This document shows positions 12,655 to 15,405 of a stretch of 15,405 nt of DNA, one piece after another. The notes beneath the pieces are model-generated. The model was not told the DNA's origin. It searched no databases and saw only the letters and a program-made list of their open reading frames with translations. Position 1 is the stretch's first letter. Each line of letters opens with the position of its first letter. This DNA comes from Deinococcus alpinitundrae. Lineage in GTDB: Bacteria > Deinococcota > Deinococci > Deinococcales > Deinococcaceae. Both the position numbers and the translations under genes were made by a program. The stretch spans positions 1 to 15,405 of the forward strand of contig NZ_WXZL01000048.1 in the NCBI RefSeq assembly GCF_009982895.1, read 5' to 3'.

Positions 12655-14808
12655 TTACTTGGCGGTCGAATTATTCTCTCTCGAGGTTGGGTGCTGACAC
12701 GGCATCAAGGGGGATTCGAGGATCTGTATACGCTCCTCTCCTGTGTAGGGGTCCAATATACGCAGCCGCCCAGTTAACCAAGGCGCCTGGAGACCAGTGA
12801 GATACCGCAAAGCGTCTCCAGCAATATGTGATGCTAGCCAATACGCTGCTGGTCCGAATACGGCGTTGGCCCGGTGGCCCAGAATTTCATGCTGTTGCTG
12901 CGGAAGTAAACATTCCAGGCAGGGACCATCAGGCATGATCAAAGGCCCCGCAACAGTCCAGTTCTCCACAAAACCCCCACCAATATGAGGAATTTTAAGC
13001 TGCCGGCAGGCCTGGTCGATTAGCCAGGCCACAGATGCTGGGTGATCAATAGCCTTCACGACCAGGTCCGCGCCCTGTATGACACTCAGCAACTGTTCAT
13101 AAGTTTGGAGATTTAACTCGTATGCCTGGATTTGAAGACCTGGGGTCAGTTGGAGGAGTCGTTCACATGCTGCCTGCACCTTTGAACGTCCAATGTCGTT
13201 CCACTGATAAAGGAACTGACGGTTAAAGTTCGACGGTTCGACGATATCGAAGTCACAGACAATCAGTCGTCCAACGCCCGCGCCAGCAAGTAGCTGACAG
13301 GTATGCGCTCCCAATGTTCCCAGACCCAGAACACAGACCGTTTTACCTGCAAGAGTTGACTGACGCTGCTCCGGATCGCCGGGCCACAAAGAGAAGAACC
13401 CAATCTGTCGCGAGAAGCGGCCCTGAGTATCAAGCCGTTTGGGAAGGACGAATTGATGGTGTTCCAGATGAGCACGCAATTTTACATCAAGGTCAGAAAG
13501 CGTAGTCGTCACAGGCTCCGCTGAGCTGTAGTCGAGAACCTTACGTAGTGTTGAGGTAAGTGCTGTTGACCGACCCAGGTAAGGAGCACCAAGAAAGATC
13601 TTTTCTTCCAGAACCATCCGTAGTCTGTAAGGGTTCAGATACAGCGGTCCCGGTAGAGAGACAGGAGCGTTGACGTTCACTGGAGGACGGACAAGCCACC
13701 AGATGATATAGGCGAGCGTGCCTGTGGCAAACAGCAGACCGGACACGAAGCGAAATGGCGCGGGAATGTACTGCGCACCCCACCATACGATCAAGCCGTA
13801 GAGACCTAGGGTAAAACACAGGCTGAGTGCAGCGTAGAGGCTGCCGAGCACTCCTGCAGCTCCAGACCAGATGGCGCGGTAACGCTGGGGCCAAAGTTGG
13901 TGACGCAACTCGTCGAACGCCCTGGAACGCAGGTTGTGCTCTCCAGTCAGGTGCGTGAGCACCCAATAGGCGTCTGTCCGCACGAACGGCAACATGCTGA
14001 ACCCCATGCTCAGCAGGTTAAGCAAGGTAAACAGCTCCCATATAGTGCTGCCCGTGATCCTCCAGAATATAAACCCGAGCATTAAAGGCAATGTCTGAAA
14101 CCAGATACCTGCCAGGGCAATGATAATTCGAACGCGCTTTGAGGCTAGGCGCGAAGCACTGACGTCAGCGTAGGCAGCTGGCTGAAAATACAGCAGGCCA
14201 ATGCCAATCTCTTTTACAGGAACACCGTGCTGATAGGCCAGCAAGACATGACCAGCCTCGTGGATTGCCAAAGCAACGAGCATCATCAGCCAAACGATAA
14301 AAGCCTCACTGACCTGTATACCATCGGATACTGTAGCCCAGTGCGCCGCCGCAGGAAGAAAGAAGCTCAGTCCACTTCCAATGAAAGACAGGCTCCACAG
14401 TGTGAGCCACAGCGGCAGGACACGTCCCTGCCAGCGCTGTGCCCAACTGGCCTCAGGACGCCATAAAGGCCATCGGACAAAGCCGTCCAACCACTGTCGC
14501 CAGCCTCCAAGCTGCTGCGTTTCCTCGTGCAGTAAGCTCCAGAGCCGAACTCTGATTTTCTCGGCGTCTTTGGGCGACAGGGACTTTTCCAACTGCGCTT
14601 GTGTTCCCTGCGCGTTCAGAGCATAGGACGAGTTCTGGAGATCACTTAAGGCACGGTAAAGGGCACCAGAAACCCGGAGATACCGTTGACCGACACGCAA
14701 GGTGCAGCTTCCCCCGATCTCAGGTTCGGATAGAGAAAGGAGGGACCCCCAATCAATCTTCTGGAAAGATGGAGGAGCCTCCTGATTTAGAGAATGATGC
14801 TTTACCAT
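12655..14808 (-). CDS. Peptide-maturation enzyme: M50 metalloprotease fused to ThiF/E1-like adenylyltransferase
   Basis: 717 aa, membrane-bound. Residues 20-100 resemble a PqqD/RRE-type winged helix (CTLRVGQRYLRVSGALYRAL), a possible leader-binding site. Residues 125-375 form an M50 core: HEAGH (183-187) in VALAIHEAGHVLLAYQHG and a second motif LLSMGFSMLPFVRTDAYW with D279 as third metal ligand (normally N-x-x-P-x-x-x-LDG). Residues 465-700 are an E1/ThiF domain: FSRQIGFF (467), GLGTLG nucleotide loop (495-500), DFDIVEPSNFNRQ with D521 and R530, GRSKV with K543, D588, and CLEC (630-633). The usual second CxxC is reduced to C704, and the catalytic-Cys position before the FGPAA segment is His/Arg. 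ThiF relatives adenylate a C-terminal carboxylate, and M50 enzymes cut within membranes. ATG 14808 is 24 nt after the precursor stop, with a weak ribosome-binding site, so coupling to precursor translation is likely. Confidence 0.95.
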   Translation of the reverse strand: MVKHHSLNQEAPPSFQKIDWGSLLSLSEPEIGGSCTLRVGQRYLRVSGALYRALSDLQNSSYALNAQGTQAQLEKSLSPKDAEKIRVRLWSLLHEETQQLGGWRQWLDGFVRWPLWRPEASWAQRWQGRVLPLWLTLWSLSFIGSGLSFFLPAAAHWATVSDGIQVSEAFIVWLMMLVALAIHEAGHVLLAYQHGVPVKEIGIGLLYFQPAAYADVSASRLASKRVRIIIALAGIWFQTLPLMLGFIFWRITGSTIWELFTLLNLLSMGFSMLPFVRTDAYWVLTHLTGEHNLRSRAFDELRHQLWPQRYRAIWSGAAGVLGSLYAALSLCFTLGLYGLIVWWGAQYIPAPFRFVSGLLFATGTLAYIIWWLVRPPVNVNAPVSLPGPLYLNPYRLRMVLEEKIFLGAPYLGRSTALTSTLRKVLDYSSAEPVTTTLSDLDVKLRAHLEHHQFVLPKRLDTQGRFSRQIGFFSLWPGDPEQRQSTLAGKTVCVLGLGTLGAHTCQLLAGAGVGRLIVCDFDIVEPSNFNRQFLYQWNDIGRSKVQAACERLLQLTPGLQIQAYELNLQTYEQLLSVIQGADLVVKAIDHPASVAWLIDQACRQLKIPHIGGGFVENWTVAGPLIMPDGPCLECLLPQQQHEILGHRANAVFGPAAYWLASHIAGDALRYLTGLQAPWLTGRLRILDPYTGEERIQILESPLMPCQHPTSRENNSTAK

Positions 14809-14832
14809 TCTGAGGTTAAAGCATTGATGGAT

Positions 14833-14979
14833 TCAGCAGCAGAGCGCAACGACGCCAACGAAAATGACGCCACCGATGATCACGGCTTGAGCAACTTCGC
14901 CCGCAGTACCAGGAGCCACCACATCCTCGAGCTCGATCATTTCGAGTTCGGTTTCCGGCAAATCTTGAATCGCATTCAT
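14833..14979 (-). CDS. 48-aa candidate RiPP precursor peptide ending Cys-Cys
   Basis: ATG 14979 has a near-perfect ribosome-binding site (AAGGAGG, 6-nt spacing) and is the first gene of the operon. The N-terminal half is acidic and leader-like: MNAIQDLPETELEMIELEDV followed by VAPGTAG. The second half is hydrophobic and Gly-rich: EVAQAVIIGGVIFVGVVALC then C48. Charge falls to almost zero after residue 28. The ELEMIELEDV helix resembles leaders recognised by RRE domains, and TAG/EV is a plausible cleavage boundary. The core can form one membrane helix, fitting an M50 partner, and its C-terminal Cys-Cys carboxylate is an attractive ThiF substrate. It was too short for routine ORF calling. The alternative is a small tail-anchored membrane protein that regulates the enzyme. 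Gene call strong; RiPP role inferred. Confidence 0.85.
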   Translation of the reverse strand: MNAIQDLPETELEMIELEDVVAPGTAGEVAQAVIIGGVIFVGVVALCC

Positions 14980-14985
14980 AGGCAT

Positions 14986-14992
14986 CCTCCTT
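14986..14992 (-). promoter_or_regulatory. Strong ribosome-binding site for the precursor gene
   Basis: AAGGAGG on the minus strand, 6 nt before ATG 14979. It is much stronger than the site before the downstream enzyme gene, which fits high expression of a precursor peptide relative to its modifying enzyme. Confidence 0.85.
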
Positions 14993-15125
14993 GTAAAGCA
15001 CGACCAATACGCTTAGCCGTGCCATAACAAGATGGTACTAGATCAATCTTTCCAATTGCCGTGTTTCAGACCCATGACTACCAGCACTTGACAAAAGACA
15101 AAGTATATGCATTCAATAAAGTCAA
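14993..15125 (-). promoter_or_regulatory. A/T-rich upstream region of the peptide operon, candidate promoter
   Basis: This stretch is clearly richer in A/T than the coding DNA around it. On the minus strand a TATACT hexamer (15107-15102) is a good -10-like box. A TTGACT lies at 15125-15120, but the 12-nt spacing is too short for a standard -35, so the pairing is doubtful and an activator-dependent promoter is possible. TTGAC (15088-15092) and GTCAA (15121-15125) are inverted around the same TATA region and could be an operator. A start near 15095 would leave a 5' leader of about 115 nt. Confidence 0.35.
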
Positions 15126-15271
15126 CTATGTTTTGCATGAATGTAGATGAGTAAATAGCTGTACTGGCGCAGGAATTCGGCGTTCCTCTCGAACATGCGC
15201 AAGTAGGCATTGAGATGAATGAATGGGAGGACGGTGATCAGTGCAGTGAAGGCAGCCGCTTCGAGGGTCAT
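15122..15271 (-). CDS. 49-aa hypothetical ORF upstream of the peptide operon
   Basis: ATG 15271 to TGA 15122 encodes MTLEAAAFTALITVLPFIHL, then NAYLRMFERNAEFLRQYSYL and LIYIHAKHS. The frame is open a further 12 codons upstream (to a TGA at 15310), where GTG 15292 is another possible start. Most codons are G/C-ending, as expected for real coding DNA here, but the last dozen turn A/T-rich, suggesting the 3' end was replaced by foreign sequence. No strong ribosome-binding site is visible. It might be a truncated gene remnant or a small membrane-associated protein. No family is recognised. It overlaps the possible -35 region of the peptide operon. Confidence 0.3.
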   Translation of the reverse strand: MTLEAAAFTALITVLPFIHLNAYLRMFERNAEFLRQYSYLLIYIHAKHS

Positions 15272-15405
15272 CTCTGACGTTCGGTGAAGCACCGTGCGCG
15301 CGAGAACTCAGTACCTGACAACTTTGGTTTGAGGCTGTCCTAGACGGGGAAACTGTCAATTCCCTCTTGTCCCTCGACAAGGACGGCGAAAAGCGGTGAG
15401 TTGAA
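15272..15405. other. Right edge of window, no supportable gene
   Basis: 134 bases with no open frame that shows recognisable protein features. A minus-strand frame (15126-15380) has no coding character beyond its openness and competes with the better 49-aa frame. No RNA gene or clear repeat is seen. Confidence 0.4.

Noticed and set aside
14771..14782. GGAGGAGCCTCC palindrome near the start of the fusion gene as a regulatory hairpin
   Set aside because: A 5-bp stem with a 2-nt loop inside codons 9-14 is sterically poor and is explained by the coding sequence.
14937..14958. LPETE in the small peptide as a sortase-type LPxTG signal
   Set aside because: It lies near the N-terminus, lacks the Gly, and is not followed by a C-terminal hydrophobic segment plus basic tail; the match is coincidental.
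15126..15380. 84-codon minus-strand frame at the right edge
   Set aside because: Ser/Arg/His/Pro-rich composition without protein-like pattern; the overlapping 49-aa frame has better codon character.
1..15405. CRISPR arrays, tRNA or rRNA genes
   Set aside because: No regularly spaced short repeats and no tRNA cloverleaf or conserved rRNA segments were seen on either strand.

Overview
The window looks like an accessory region of a high-GC bacterium, most probably a Deinococcus. That is an inference from base composition, the style of the HTH regulator/ABC exporter pair, the IS5-, ISL3- and IS3-type debris and the HD-GYP scrap; no single marker proves it. Intact genes alternate with decayed transposases and gene fragments, as on a plasmid or a genome-plasticity zone.

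Layout. Positions 1-925 hold the 5' edge of a minus-strand gene, a 13-codon micro-ORF, one copy of a dispersed repeat, and a possible 108-aa protein. An arginase-superfamily gene lies at 926-1870 (-). Positions 1922-2660 are transposase scars plus the second repeat copy. A winged-helix regulator (2668-3321) is translationally coupled to a type I ABC exporter (3318-5168). An ISL3-like wreck (5183-5628) is followed by a secreted dienelactone-hydrolase-like alpha/beta hydrolase (5641-6396), a small membrane protein (6761-7045), a defective IS5-family element with complete ends (7075-7997), IS3 and other fragments (to 8510), and a GNAT acetyltransferase (8706-9182, -). Positions 9350-10227 are a mosaic of two phage-like fragments, the tail of an HD-GYP protein, an inverted repeat with DnaA-box-like arms and an IS3 OrfB tail. 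A NarL-type histidine kinase and response regulator pair (10327-12179, +) overlaps by 4 nt.

The most interesting part is the minus-strand operon 14979-12252, convergent with the two-component system. It encodes a 48-aa peptide with an acidic leader-like half and a hydrophobic, Gly-rich half ending in Cys-Cys. Next comes a 717-aa protein fusing a possible PqqD/RRE-like N-terminus, an M50 (site-2-protease type) membrane metalloprotease and a ThiF/E1-type adenylyltransferase, then a 122-aa multi-span membrane protein. Spacings are 24 and 34 nt. I read this as a compact, probably undescribed ribosomally synthesised peptide (RiPP) maturation locus: precursor, a single-chain modification/proteolysis enzyme, and a candidate immunity or export-helper protein. 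The adjacent kinase/regulator pair may control it. The product is not predictable from sequence alone.
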